Assembly: GCA_050184585.1 (NCBI GenBank)
Contig: JBFXAF010000006.1
Coordinates: 223,232 to 287,231, forward strand
DNA length: 64,000 bases
From: JBFXAF01 sp050184585
GTDB taxonomy: Bacteria > Pseudomonadota > Alphaproteobacteria > Rhizobiales > Rhizobiaceae
Direction: 5' to 3'
Under the pieces are notes generated by a model. The model searched no databases, was not told the origin of the DNA, and worked only from the letters and a program-made list of their open reading frames with translations. The translations under genes and the position numbers were made by a program. This document shows, piece by piece, positions 1 to 8,097 of the stretch; within the stretch, counting starts at the first letter, position 1; every line of letters begins with the position of its first letter.

Positions 1-1178
1 CCGCAGGAAAGCAGCACGAGACCCTCGACGATCGCCGCCTGGGTGACGCGCCTGGTGGCGTCGGCGTCAGGATCGTTGCCGCCACGACTCTTCACGACGT
101 CGAAGGCCACCATCGCGCCCGGTCCGCGGACCGCTGCGATCGGCACGACATCGTTGCGCTGGGACATCCTGGTCAGCATCGCGCGCATCCTCTCGCCGAG
201 CGATTCGGCCCGGGCGATGAGCTTCTCCTCGGCGATCACGTCGAGAACGGCAAGCGCCGCGGCGCAGGCAATCGGGCTGCCGGCATAGGTGCCTCCCAGC
301 CCGCCCGGTTCGGCAGCATCCATGGTCTCCGCACGCCCGATGACGCCTGACAGGGGGAACCCGCCGGCCAGCGACTTGGCGACCGTGACGAGGTCGGGTT
401 CGACGCCCGACACCTCGATGCCGAACATCCTGCCGGTGCGGGCGAAACCGGTCTGGATCTCATCGGAGATGAGCAGGATGCCATGCTGGTCGCAAACCGC
501 GCGGAGCGCCTCGAGCAGTTCGGTCGGCGCAGGGTGAAAGCCACCCTCGCCCTGCACGGGCTCGATGATGATGGCCGCGACCTGCCCGGGCTCGATATCG
601 GCGCGAAAGAGGAGCTCCAGCGCGCGCAGGCTCTCAGCGATCGTCACCCCGTTCTCCGACGTCGGGAACGGCAGGTGGTAGACGCCTGCAGGCAGGAGGC
701 CGAACTTCTTGCGGTAGGGCGCGACCTTGCCGGTCAACGCCATGCCGAGATGGGTGCGCCCGTGGAAGGCGCCAGCGAAAGCGATGACGCCAGCGCGTCC
801 CGTCGCGGCGCGCGCGATCTTGACCGCATTCTCGACCGCCTCCGCACCGGTCGAGAACAGTATGGTCTTTGCATCGCCCTTGAACGGCGCAAGCGCGTTC
901 AGCCGCTCGCACAGTTCGATGTACGGCTCGTAGGGCAAGACCTGGAAACAGGTGTGCGTATATCGATCGAGCTGGTCCTTGACCGCCTGTATCACCTTGG
1001 GATGACGATGGCCGGTGTTGAGGACGGCGATGCCGCCGGCGAAATCGATGTAGCGCCTGCCTTCCACATCCCAGACTTCGGAATCCTCCGCCCGCTCGGC
1101 GTAGACCGGAAAGGCGTTGCCGACGCCCCGTGGGACGGCAGCCAGCCTGCGGGCCTGGAGTTTCGCGTTTTCAGCCAT
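1..1178 (-). CDS. gabT: 4-aminobutyrate aminotransferase, C-terminus cut by window edge
   Basis: This is a class III PLP-dependent aminotransferase that moves the amino group of 4-aminobutyrate (or a related omega-amino acid) to 2-oxoglutarate. About 392 codons are visible; the C-terminus lies beyond base 1. The start ATG at 1178-1176 follows GAGGGA at a good distance. Reading from the N-terminus one sees YIDFAGGIAVLNTGH, the cofactor-phosphate segment FSTGAEAVENA, the acidic motif LLISDEIQTGFARTG and the Schiff-base lysine in AKSLAGGFPLSGV. These fit GabT better than acetylornithine or diaminobutyrate aminotransferases. It lies 81 bases downstream of a LysR gene on the same strand and may be controlled by it. 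The substrate could also be 5-aminovalerate, given the lysine-degradation-type aldehyde dehydrogenase about 7 kb away. Confidence 0.93.
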   Translation of the reverse strand, partial: MAENAKLQARRLAAVPRGVGNAFPVYAERAEDSEVWDVEGRRYIDFAGGIAVLNTGHRHPKVIQAVKDQLDRYTHTCFQVLPYEPYIELCERLNALAPFKGDAKTILFSTGAEAVENAVKIARAATGRAGVIAFAGAFHGRTHLGMALTGKVAPYRKKFGLLPAGVYHLPFPTSENGVTIAESLRALELLFRADIEPGQVAAIIIEPVQGEGGFHPAPTELLEALRAVCDQHGILLISDEIQTGFARTGRMFGIEVSGVEPDLVTVAKSLAGGFPLSGVIGRAETMDAAEPGGLGGTYAGSPIACAAALAVLDVIAEEKLIARAESLGERMRAMLTRMSQRNDVVPIAAVRGPGAMVAFDVVKSRGGNDPDADATRRVTQAAIVEGLVLLSC

Positions 1179-1259
1179 GGTCGTCCCTCAATCGGTTTCG
1201 GGGAAGACTAAAGCAGGGACGCGCCGGAAGGAACGGCCTTCGATTGGCCCAGGGAAGCG

Positions 1260-2207
1260 TCAGGAATTGAGCGTGCGCTGCTGGGAAAGCTCGCTCTCGG
1301 TCGCGGCGGCCTCGCCGAGCAACCAGGAGCGGAACACCTCGATCTTGGGTGCGCCGAGGTGGACCCTTGGGCAAACGAAATGCCAGCCCATGCGGTTCGG
1401 GTGCTGGACGGGGAATGGCGCGACGAGACGTCCGGAGGCGATGTCGTCGGCCACATAGGCACGGTTGGCGACCGCGACGCCGACACCCGCGTTGGCCGCC
1501 GCGAAGGACATCATGCAGGAATCGAAGTTCATCGTCTTGGCCGTATCCACGACGTGAGGGGCGCCCGCGAAGTCGAGCCACTGCGGCCAATTCGTGGTGC
1601 AGGTGGCCGAATAGAGCAGGGTAAAATGCCTGAGATCGTCAGGAACCACGTCCGACAGCGGCTTGTCGCCGAGGACGCGACGGTAAAGTTCGGCGCTGAG
1701 CACCGGGGTCAGATCTTCCTTGAAGAGCAACTCGGTGTGCAACGGCGAGAACTTGCCATCGCCGTAGCGGATCTCCAGGTCAAGATCGGTCGCCCGAAAA
1801 TCGGCGGTCTCGTAGGAGGCGGAGATGTGGAGATGGATGTCGCCATGCATTTCCTGGAAACGCGGCAGGCGTGGGAACAGCCAGCGCGTCGCGAAGGTCG
1901 GAAGCACGGATATCTTGAGGATATGCTCGTGATCGCGGCCGCTGACCTCCATGCCGGCGGCGACGATGCGATCCAGAGCCTCGCGCACCTTCATGATGAA
2001 GGCCTCGCCTTCCGGGGTCAGCGATATGGCGTTCTTCCGACGCTGGAAAATCTTGAAGCGCAGTTGGTCCTCAAGCCCCTTGACCCGCTGGCTCACCGCT
2101 GAAGCGGTGATGAACTGCTCTTCGCCCGCACGCGTAAAGTTCTGGTGGCGAGCGGCGCTCTCCACGATCTTCAGCGAATTGAGGTTCATTTGCCGGAGGA
2201 CCCGCAC
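1260..2207 (-). CDS. LysR-family transcriptional regulator, GcvA-like
   Basis: This 315-residue protein has an N-terminal winged helix (LNSLKIVESAARHQNFTRAGEE, then TASAVSQRVKGLEDQL) and a substrate-binding C-terminal domain of normal length. The helix and the sequence FKIFQRRKNAISLTPEGEAF place it in the LysR family, closest in style to GcvA-type regulators. Two starts are possible. GTG at 2207 has AAGGTGA five to six bases upstream, and ATG at 2189 would give a more typical LysR N-terminus. It is divergent from the dioxygenase gene at 2328, with an inverted repeat in the shared spacer, and it precedes gabT on its own strand. I infer that it controls one or both neighbours in response to an amino acid or a related compound. 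Confidence 0.9.
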   Translation of the reverse strand: MRVLRQMNLNSLKIVESAARHQNFTRAGEEQFITASAVSQRVKGLEDQLRFKIFQRRKNAISLTPEGEAFIMKVREALDRIVAAGMEVSGRDHEHILKISVLPTFATRWLFPRLPRFQEMHGDIHLHISASYETADFRATDLDLEIRYGDGKFSPLHTELLFKEDLTPVLSAELYRRVLGDKPLSDVVPDDLRHFTLLYSATCTTNWPQWLDFAGAPHVVDTAKTMNFDSCMMSFAAANAGVGVAVANRAYVADDIASGRLVAPFPVQHPNRMGWHFVCPRVHLGAPKIEVFRSWLLGEAAATESELSQQRTLNS

Positions 2208-2227
2208 GTCGTCACCTTAAGCTGAAC

Positions 2228-2256
2228 TAAAACCGCCCCAACTTAATCTGGTTTTA
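2228..2256. promoter_or_regulatory. Inverted repeat in LysR/dioxygenase divergent spacer
   Basis: TAAAACC (2228-2234) and its exact complement GGTTTTA (2250-2256) are separated by 15 bases. The repeat sits 21 bases before the LysR start and 72 bases before the divergent dioxygenase start, where a LysR regulator usually binds. It is a candidate operator and no binding has been shown. Confidence 0.4.
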
Positions 2257-2327
2257 CAGGGCATGGGCTTTTCGTTCAACTCTCTCCGAAGGCTGGAAAT
2301 CCGGCCTCCAGAGAAGGAAAAGAGAGC

Positions 2328-3170
2328 ATGAACGCCCACACCATTCCCGACCTGCGCTACGCCATCAGCCGCGAGGCGATCATCGGTCACGACACCGCGT
2401 GGAAGGTCTCGAACTTCGGCGCCGCCCAGTACCTTCACGGCTACGACCCGGAACTGCTCGAGGCGATTCGGGTGTCCGCGCTCAAGCTGAAGGAGCAATA
2501 CGCGGTGCACAAGCACCTCGACCTCACCTTCATCACGGGCGCCGACCGCTACATCCCGGAGATCCGGGAACTGATGAACGACAAGCTGCGCATCGAGCGC
2601 CTCAGCGACATGATGGGCACCCAGCTCGAAGCCTATCCGCTGTCGATCGTCGGCTCGACCGTCACCTTCATGAACCCGCAGGACGGCGCGGTCGACTGGC
2701 ATTCCGACGGCGTGCCGATCACCGAGCTGGTGCCGCTGTCCATCAGCGATCCCATCGTGGGCGGGCACCTGGAAATCTACTGCGACAACGCTGACAAGGG
2801 CCGGGCGTTTCTGGAGCAGGGGCGCGAGCTACCGCGCAACAAGATCCTCAGAATCGACCACAAGATGAACTACGCTACGCTCGGCCAGTTCGTCGGCGTG
2901 CTGCACCGCACGGCGCCGATCAGGCTCGGCGACCGCGTCACGCTGGTGCTCAACCAGCGCTCCAAGACCAAGCCGTTCGTGGACGACAACCGCATGTTCT
3001 ACCTGGCGGCCGACAACGACGTCGATCGCACATGGGTGCAGGAACTGGCCGACGACGTGTGGAACAACCAGTTGCCCGCCTACCGGCGCTGGGAGGAGAG
3101 CCACGCCAAGCGCGAGCCGGCGAAGGAGGTCGCGGAGACAGACGCCGACCTTCAACGGTCTGTCTGGTAG
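2328..3170 (+). CDS. Putative Fe(II)/2-oxoglutarate-dependent dioxygenase
   Basis: The 280-residue protein shows a likely facial triad: H125 and D127 in DWHSDGVP, H193 in VLHRTAP, and R203 in GDRVTLVLNQRS as the expected 2-oxoglutarate-binding arginine. No signal peptide or membrane segment is present, so it should be cytoplasmic. From memory, the size and the His-x-Asp to His spacing of about 66 residues resemble the BesD family of free amino-acid hydroxylases and halogenases. Because Asp is retained, hydroxylation rather than halogenation is expected. It is divergent from a LysR gene and is followed after 19 bases by a DMT exporter, so the pair may make and export a modified amino acid. The substrate is unknown. 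GAAGGA lies upstream of the ATG. Confidence 0.65.
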   Translation: MNAHTIPDLRYAISREAIIGHDTAWKVSNFGAAQYLHGYDPELLEAIRVSALKLKEQYAVHKHLDLTFITGADRYIPEIRELMNDKLRIERLSDMMGTQLEAYPLSIVGSTVTFMNPQDGAVDWHSDGVPITELVPLSISDPIVGGHLEIYCDNADKGRAFLEQGRELPRNKILRIDHKMNYATLGQFVGVLHRTAPIRLGDRVTLVLNQRSKTKPFVDDNRMFYLAADNDVDRTWVQELADDVWNNQLPAYRRWEESHAKREPAKEVAETDADLQRSVW

Positions 3171-3189
3171 CAGACCATCCGAGGCGACA

Positions 3190-4062
3190 ATGGCTGCCGA
3201 AAGGCCGCTCATCTGGGCACTCGCCGCGATCGCGTTGTGGTCGACCAACGCGTTCGTGGCGAAGCTCGTGCTGGCAGACCTGCCGGTATCGACGGTCCAG
3301 TTCCTGCAGTTCGCCGGCGCGACCATGGTGTTCGCCGCCATGCGCTTCTCGACCGGCGATCGCGCGCCCGTCTTCGCACTGCCGACCGCGGCGCTCGCGC
3401 TCGGGCTCGCCGGACTCGTCGGAACGATGGTGCTGCAATACCTCGCCTTCTCGTTGATGCCGGTCATCGAGGCGAACCTGATCGCCTATACCTGGCCCCT
3501 GCTGGTGGCGGCGGGGCTGATCCTGGCCGGGCGCGCCGCGCGGCCGCTTCGCCTTGGGCTGCTGTCGGTCACGGGCTTTCTCGGCGCGGCCCTCGTCATC
3601 ACCGGCGGACACCATCCCATGACCGGCAGCGGAGAGATCTGGGGTTATATCGCGGCGATCGGCTCGGCGCTCTGCATGGCGGTGTACACGCTCTACGTGG
3701 CGCGGGTCAGCGTCTCTCCGCAGCGGCTTCTGCTGCCGTCGGCGATCATCGGCCTCGCGGGAACGGCCGCCTGGAGCCTCTGGCACGGCCTGCCCGAAGC
3801 GTCCGCGTCGACACTTCTCGCGGGGCTCTATCTCGGCGCGGGGCCGATGGGGCTCGGCTATCTGTTCTGGTCGCGCGCGATGCGGGCCGACACGGGTGGG
3901 CGCGCAGCCATCCTCGCTTACCTGACGCCCATCGGGTCGACGGCGCTGCTGTTCGCGTCAGGTGAGAACCTCACCCAGATCGCCGCGCTGGGCGCGGCGC
4001 TCGTGATCGCCGCCTGCATTGCGGTCGGCGCGCAACAAAACGAAAGGAAGGTTCATGCCTGA
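3190..4062 (+). CDS. DMT-family (EamA) transporter
   Basis: This is a 290-residue integral membrane protein with about ten hydrophobic segments arranged as two EamA halves, the normal form of drug/metabolite exporters. The N-terminus (IWALAAIALWSTNAFVAK) and the Y-x-x-x-L-Y-V-A-R stretch near the middle resemble YddG-type amino-acid exporters. It starts 19 bases after the putative dioxygenase and has GAGGCG upstream of the ATG, so the two are probably co-transcribed and the transported solute may be the dioxygenase product. Its last eight bases overlap the next small gene. Confidence 0.88.
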   Translation: MAAERPLIWALAAIALWSTNAFVAKLVLADLPVSTVQFLQFAGATMVFAAMRFSTGDRAPVFALPTAALALGLAGLVGTMVLQYLAFSLMPVIEANLIAYTWPLLVAAGLILAGRAARPLRLGLLSVTGFLGAALVITGGHHPMTGSGEIWGYIAAIGSALCMAVYTLYVARVSVSPQRLLLPSAIIGLAGTAAWSLWHGLPEASASTLLAGLYLGAGPMGLGYLFWSRAMRADTGGRAAILAYLTPIGSTALLFASGENLTQIAALGAALVIAACIAVGAQQNERKVHA

Positions 4063-4258
4063 GGAAGACGAATTCTCCGCCCGTCGCGAAGCGCAGTTCC
4101 TCGCCGACGCCTATGGCAGCGAGGCCGCCCTCTACGCCGCGCTGAAGGCGCAGCGCGCCATCGATCGCAGGGACTATCGCAGATGCGCGAAATGGAAACG
4201 CGTCCTGGAAATATTGTCATCGGATAGTTTGCAATCGGTCCCGAACAACCACCATTAG
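4055..4258 (+). CDS. Small conserved-type hypothetical protein
   Basis: This 67-residue charged protein begins MPEEDEFSARREAQFLADAYG and contains an Ala-rich helix followed by a basic stretch (IDRRDYRRCAKWKRVLEIL). The ATG at 4055 has a strong AAGGAAGG site and overlaps the end of the transporter by eight bases, which indicates translational coupling. I recognise no domain. The helical, soluble composition suggests a small cytoplasmic accessory or regulatory protein. A longer in-frame reading from 4019 is possible but would overlap the transporter and lacks a ribosome site. Confidence 0.65.
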   Translation: MPEEDEFSARREAQFLADAYGSEAALYAALKAQRAIDRRDYRRCAKWKRVLEILSSDSLQSVPNNHH

Positions 4259-4288
4259 AATTGCTAACTTCAATATAGACGCCCGAGG

Positions 4289-4636
4289 ATGGAAAGTGCG
4301 AATGGGCGATTCCCGCCCCGGATCCATCGGGACGACGTGTACAACCATATAGACGTCCAAATTGGGAAGTCGATTCGCGTCCTGCGTGAAGAGCAGGCGC
4401 TATCGGCCGCCGCGTTCGCAAGAGGCATAGACGTCTCGGTCTCGCAACTCGAAGAGTACGAGGCCGGGGCAGCTCGTCTTCCGGCGAAGGCGATGATGGA
4501 GGCAGCGCTGCTACTCCACGTCGACGCGTCCGCATTCTTCGCAGGTCTTCCGCTCAGCCAACCGGAGAACAGGGCTTGTCCGGTGGCCGACGAGCGTGCG
4601 CCGACACCACGAACAGGAAGGGCACGGCGCGGATAG
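4289..4636 (+). CDS. XRE-family helix-turn-helix regulator
   Basis: The 115-residue protein carries one Cro/CI-type helix-turn-helix at about residues 27-80 (IGKSIRVLREEQALSAAAFARGI, then VSQLEEYEAGAARLP). A basic, Pro-rich tail without predicted structure follows. The family binds DNA as a dimer. The first 14 residues look unlike the domain, and GTG at 4337 is an alternative start. It lies between the small gene at 4055 and mucR, all on the plus strand, in a stretch with lower GC just upstream (4259-4290). Its target is unknown. Confidence 0.72.
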   Translation: MESANGRFPPRIHRDDVYNHIDVQIGKSIRVLREEQALSAAAFARGIDVSVSQLEEYEAGAARLPAKAMMEAALLLHVDASAFFAGLPLSQPENRACPVADERAPTPRTGRARRG

Positions 4637-4717
4637 CCCCAGCAGCCGGCAGCGCAACGCCGGCCATTCACACTCCCTGCCGGCCTCGGCCGGCGTCGCT
4701 ACAGGATTGGAACTGCC

Positions 4718-5158
4718 TTGACACAAGAAAACTCGACAGAGCTCCTGATCTCGCTCACAGCAGACATCGTGTCGGCCTACGTCACCAAGAACCAGGTCTC
4801 GTCCAGCGACCTGCCGTCCCTGATCGGACAGGTTCATTCGTCTATCGCGTCGCTGGCTGCAGGCGGGCCGGCCGTGCGGGAGGCTCCGAAGCCGGCCGTG
4901 CCGGTCAAGAAGTCGGTCACGCCGGAATACATCGTCAGCCTCGAGGACGGACGCAAGTTCAAGTCGCTGAAGCGGCATCTCGGATCGGCCTATGGCATGA
5001 CGCCGGATGAGTACCGCGCCAAATGGGGCCTGCCGGCCGACTATCCGATGGTCGCCCCGAACTATGCGGCGGCCCGGTCGGAACTGGCGAAGTCCATGGG
5101 CCTGGGGCGCAAGCCGAAGGTCGAGGCGAAGCCCGCCCGCCGCGCAAGGAGCGCCTGA
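4718..5158 (+). CDS. MucR/Ros-family regulator lacking zinc ligands
   Basis: The 146-residue protein matches the MucR/Ros family over its whole length: SLTADIVSAYVTKNQV near the N-terminus, then the DNA-binding region SLEDGRKFKSLKRHL, then MTPDEYRAKWGLPADYPMVAPNYAAARS. The normal C2H2 cysteine before LEDG is serine (S74), and the histidine after the RHL helix is replaced by AYG (about 91-93). A zinc ion is therefore probably not bound, as reported for the Ml proteins of Mesorhizobium loti. The start is TTG at 4718, which gives the usual family N-terminus. MucR proteins bind AT-rich DNA and control exopolysaccharide, motility and cell-cycle genes in rhizobia. Confidence 0.9.
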   Translation: MTQENSTELLISLTADIVSAYVTKNQVSSSDLPSLIGQVHSSIASLAAGGPAVREAPKPAVPVKKSVTPEYIVSLEDGRKFKSLKRHLGSAYGMTPDEYRAKWGLPADYPMVAPNYAAARSELAKSMGLGRKPKVEAKPARRARSA

Positions 5159-5218
5159 CCGGACCTGCATGGCGTCCGATCCCGGAAGCGGGGCATGGGA
5201 CGCGGAGATCGGAGCGGT

Positions 5219-5443
5219 TCAAGGGTCGCCTGAACCACTCGCCGCTTCGTTCTGGTTCCGCGACGCGCGCTCGATCGCGTCACGGAGACGGTCGATATCG
5301 CCAACCAAGTTGGCGAGGATCAGCACCAGCCGCGCATTGAAGCGGGCGCTTCCGGCGGCGTCGAACTGCTCGTGCGCGGCGATCAGGTCGGCGTAGAACT
5401 CGTCGCCCGCCGCGCCCAGGCGATCGCTGCCAAGATCGGCCAT
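5219..5443 (-). CDS. DUF2783 family protein
   Basis: The 74-residue acidic protein (MADLGSDRLGAAGDEFYADLIAAH...) matches the DUF2783 pattern, including the helix NARLVLILANLVGD. This family has no known function and is usually found beside flavin monooxygenases. Two adjacent ATGs exist at 5446 and 5443; the second is better spaced from AAGGGGGG. It follows the monooxygenase stop by 11 bases on the same strand, so both are read from one message. An accessory role in the oxygenase reaction is a guess from context. Confidence 0.78.
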   Translation of the reverse strand: MADLGSDRLGAAGDEFYADLIAAHEQFDAAGSARFNARLVLILANLVGDIDRLRDAIERASRNQNEAASGSGDP

Positions 5444-5454
5444 CATCCCCCCCT

Positions 5455-7050
5455 TCAGTTCTTCGCCATCGCGCGGTTCAGGGCCGCCTGGACCGCTCCG
5501 CCGAACGGCTCGCGGAAGGCCGCCGCCACGTGCTGGTCCGGTCGCACCAGATAGGACCAGCCTTCCCCGTAGCGCGACGCCACGAGACCATCGACGTCCT
5601 CGACCGGCCCGAGGGCAGGCGGCGAGACGCGGACCACGGGCAGGTCCAATCCCACTGGCGGACGCGCATCGCCGACGTGAAGCAACGCAAATCGACCGCC
5701 CAGGCGATCCAGCAGCCAGCCATCGCGGCCGTCCACCCGGATCGGAGCGTCGGGACACGGAAGTCCCGGCGCCGCCGGACTATCGATCGACGACGTCTGC
5801 AGCGACAGGCCGGCCAACGAACACGGCGTCGAGAGGCGACCGGAATTCACCAGGCGACGGGCGAAAGGCATGTCGGCGGCGAGGTCGAGCACGGCGTCGC
5901 GCATGATGCGTTCGGCCGCGGATTTCGGCGTCATGAAGGCGGTGGCGCGGGACGACGCGAGGATGTTCTCGTCGGCGGCGAGGGTGCGCTCCTCGTCATA
6001 GGAGGCGAGCAGTCGCGACGACGCCACGCCACCGACAACCAGAGCCAGCTTCCAGCCGAGATTGTCGACGTCCTGGATCGCACCGTTGCCCCCGCGCGCG
6101 CCGAACGGCGACACGACATGCGCGGCGTCCCCAGCGAAGATCACGCGGTCGTGCACGAAACGTTCGAGGCGGCGGCATTGGAACGTGTAGACGGAAACCC
6201 AGTCCAGTTCGAAATCACTCCGGCCGAGCATGCGCTGGAGGCGCGGGACGACGTTTTCGGGACGCCGCTCCGCCAGCGGATCAGCGTCGGGACCGAGCTG
6301 GAGGTCGATGCGCCAGATGTCGACGGGCTGCTTGTGGAGCAGCGCCGAGCCGCCGCCGTGAAAGGGCGGCTCGAACCAGAACCAGCGCTCGGGGGGAAAA
6401 TCCGCCTTCATCTCGATGTCGGCGATCAGGAAGCGCTCCTCGAAGAAACGGCCGGCGAATTCGAGACCCAGAGAGCCGCGTACCGCCGAGTTGGCGCCGT
6501 CGCAGGCGACCAGCCAGTCCGCGGTCAGCCGATACCGGCCATCGGGCGTCTCGACATGCACGACTACCCCGCCATCCTCCACCCGGACGGCCCCGACGCG
6601 GTTGCGGAAACGCAGGTCGATGAGTTCGGGAAAGTCGCGGGCGCGTTCAACCAGATAGGCTTCGACGTGGTACTGTTGCAGATTGACGAAGGCTGGCATC
6701 TTGTGGCCCGCCTCCGGCAGCAGGTCGAAGTTCCACAACTCACGATCCCGGTGGAACAGGCGGCCCACCTTCCAGGTGACGCCGCGAGACGCCACCCGCT
6801 CGCCGACGCCCAGCCGGTCGAAAATCTCCAGCGTTCGCTTGGACCAGCAGATGGCGCGGCTGCCCGTCGAGACGACGTCGTTGTCGTCGAGAACGACCGA
6901 CGCGATACCGTGGAGCGCAAGGTCGATCGCCAAGGCGAGCCCGGTCGGCCCGGCGCCGACGATTGCGACGGAGTAGCGATCCGGGGGCGGGCCGCCGGCG
7001 AGTTCGGGTGGCGGGACGTAACCGAAGGCCGGATAGGCTGTGCGAGGCAC
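5455..7050 (-). CDS. FAD-dependent aromatic monooxygenase (PheA/TfdB/MhpA type)
   Basis: The 531-residue protein has the FAD-binding Rossmann motif at residues 27-38 (VAIVGAGPTGLA) and the second FAD motif FAGDAAHVVSPFGARGGNGAIQ near residue 300. A C-terminal thioredoxin-like region follows, as in phenol and 3-(3-hydroxyphenyl)propionate hydroxylases. Such enzymes hydroxylate an aromatic ring with NAD(P)H and O2. The GTG start at 7050 comes five bases after the stop of the MBL gene and gives the expected length. A much longer in-frame reading to 7317 runs through the MBL gene and was discarded. It is part of the run MBL protein - monooxygenase - DUF2783. Confidence 0.88.
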   Translation of the reverse strand: MPRTAYPAFGYVPPPELAGGPPPDRYSVAIVGAGPTGLALAIDLALHGIASVVLDDNDVVSTGSRAICWSKRTLEIFDRLGVGERVASRGVTWKVGRLFHRDRELWNFDLLPEAGHKMPAFVNLQQYHVEAYLVERARDFPELIDLRFRNRVGAVRVEDGGVVVHVETPDGRYRLTADWLVACDGANSAVRGSLGLEFAGRFFEERFLIADIEMKADFPPERWFWFEPPFHGGGSALLHKQPVDIWRIDLQLGPDADPLAERRPENVVPRLQRMLGRSDFELDWVSVYTFQCRRLERFVHDRVIFAGDAAHVVSPFGARGGNGAIQDVDNLGWKLALVVGGVASSRLLASYDEERTLAADENILASSRATAFMTPKSAAERIMRDAVLDLAADMPFARRLVNSGRLSTPCSLAGLSLQTSSIDSPAAPGLPCPDAPIRVDGRDGWLLDRLGGRFALLHVGDARPPVGLDLPVVRVSPPALGPVEDVDGLVASRYGEGWSYLVRPDQHVAAAFREPFGGAVQAALNRAMAKN

Positions 7051-7054
7051 GCGC

Positions 7055-8008
7055 CTAACCTTGCAGTTCTTGCCACATCCGGCGGTCGCGCTCGGCCGTC
7101 CAGATGCGCGGCGTGTCGATGCCAAGCGCCTCGTCATACGCACGGGCCACGTTGAAAGGCAGGCAGTGTTCGTAGATCGCATAGCCGGCGAACTTCGGGT
7201 CGCAGGCCGCCCGGCACGCATCCCAGGCCTGCTTGAGCGAGCCTCCACCCCTCGCGACGGGGGCGACCGCCCGCCAGGTCGATCCGACGAAATCCGCGGT
7301 CCCGTCGAGCGCGGCATTGACCATCGTCTCGCCGACGAGGGCTTCGCCGCGCCCCGGTGCGATGGCGTCGGGGCGCATGGCGCGGATCACTTCGAGCGTG
7401 GCCGGCCAATCCCCGAAATGAGCGTCACCGCAATAGCAGGCCGAGCGGTACTCGACGATGTCGCCGGTGAAGATGGCGTTCGCATCGGGAACGAAGGCGA
7501 CGATGTCGCCTGCCGTATGCGCGCGACCGGGGAACACCAGGTCGACCCGGCGACGGCCGAGATAGACCGTCAGCCGCCGATCGAAGGCAAGGGTCGGCCA
7601 AGTCAGGCCGGGTATTTCCTCATGTCCCTCGAAGAGACGTGGAAAGCGGCCGAACTCGGACTCCAAGTCCTCCTGCCCGCGCTCCACGACCATGGATCGG
7701 GCCTTGTCCGACATGATGACAGTAGCCGCCCCATAGGCGGATGCCCCGAGAACCCGCACCGCATGATAGTGCGTCAGCACCACATGGCTGATCGGCTTGT
7801 CGGTGACGGAGCGGATCTTCTCGACGACCTTTCGGGCAAGCCGGGGCGTGGCCTGGGCGTCGACGACCATCACGGAGTGATCTCCGATGATGACGCCGCT
7901 GTTGGGATCGCCCTCAGCGGTAAAGGCCCAGAGGTCGCGGCCGATCTCCGTGAAGGAGACCTTCTTGTCGGCGAGATCGCCGGACGATGCGAAAACAGGC
8001 GTCATCAA
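7055..8008 (-). CDS. MBL-fold protein with degenerate metal motif
   Basis: The 317-residue protein has the metallo-beta-lactamase fold. The usual T-H-x-H-x-D-H motif reads T79-H-Y-H-A-V-R85. The site-1 ligands H80, H82 and H164 and the bridging D182 (FTGDIV) are present, while the site-2 ligands Asp and His are replaced by Val84 and Arg85. A single-metal hydrolase, or an altered reaction, is likely. It is followed after only four bases by the FAD monooxygenase, so it probably hydrolyses a thioester, lactone or ring-opened product of that pathway. The start codon at 8008 precedes MTPVFASSGDLADKK; a second Met follows directly. Confidence 0.82.
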   Translation of the reverse strand: MMTPVFASSGDLADKKVSFTEIGRDLWAFTAEGDPNSGVIIGDHSVMVVDAQATPRLARKVVEKIRSVTDKPISHVVLTHYHAVRVLGASAYGAATVIMSDKARSMVVERGQEDLESEFGRFPRLFEGHEEIPGLTWPTLAFDRRLTVYLGRRRVDLVFPGRAHTAGDIVAFVPDANAIFTGDIVEYRSACYCGDAHFGDWPATLEVIRAMRPDAIAPGRGEALVGETMVNAALDGTADFVGSTWRAVAPVARGGGSLKQAWDACRAACDPKFAGYAIYEHCLPFNVARAYDEALGIDTPRIWTAERDRRMWQELQG

Positions 8009-8097
8009 CCGCCCTCCCGATGCGAAGACGCTCCAGGGAACGAAGCTTCGCCTCTCACGGCCTACCGGTTGCGGATGGAACCATCAAGGCGGCCGCC

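Noticed and set aside
5530..7155. Long plus-strand open frame of 541 codons opposite the FAD monooxygenase
   Set aside because: The translation is rich in Arg, Asp and His with no domain, while the minus strand gives a complete monooxygenase. It is a high-GC antisense shadow.
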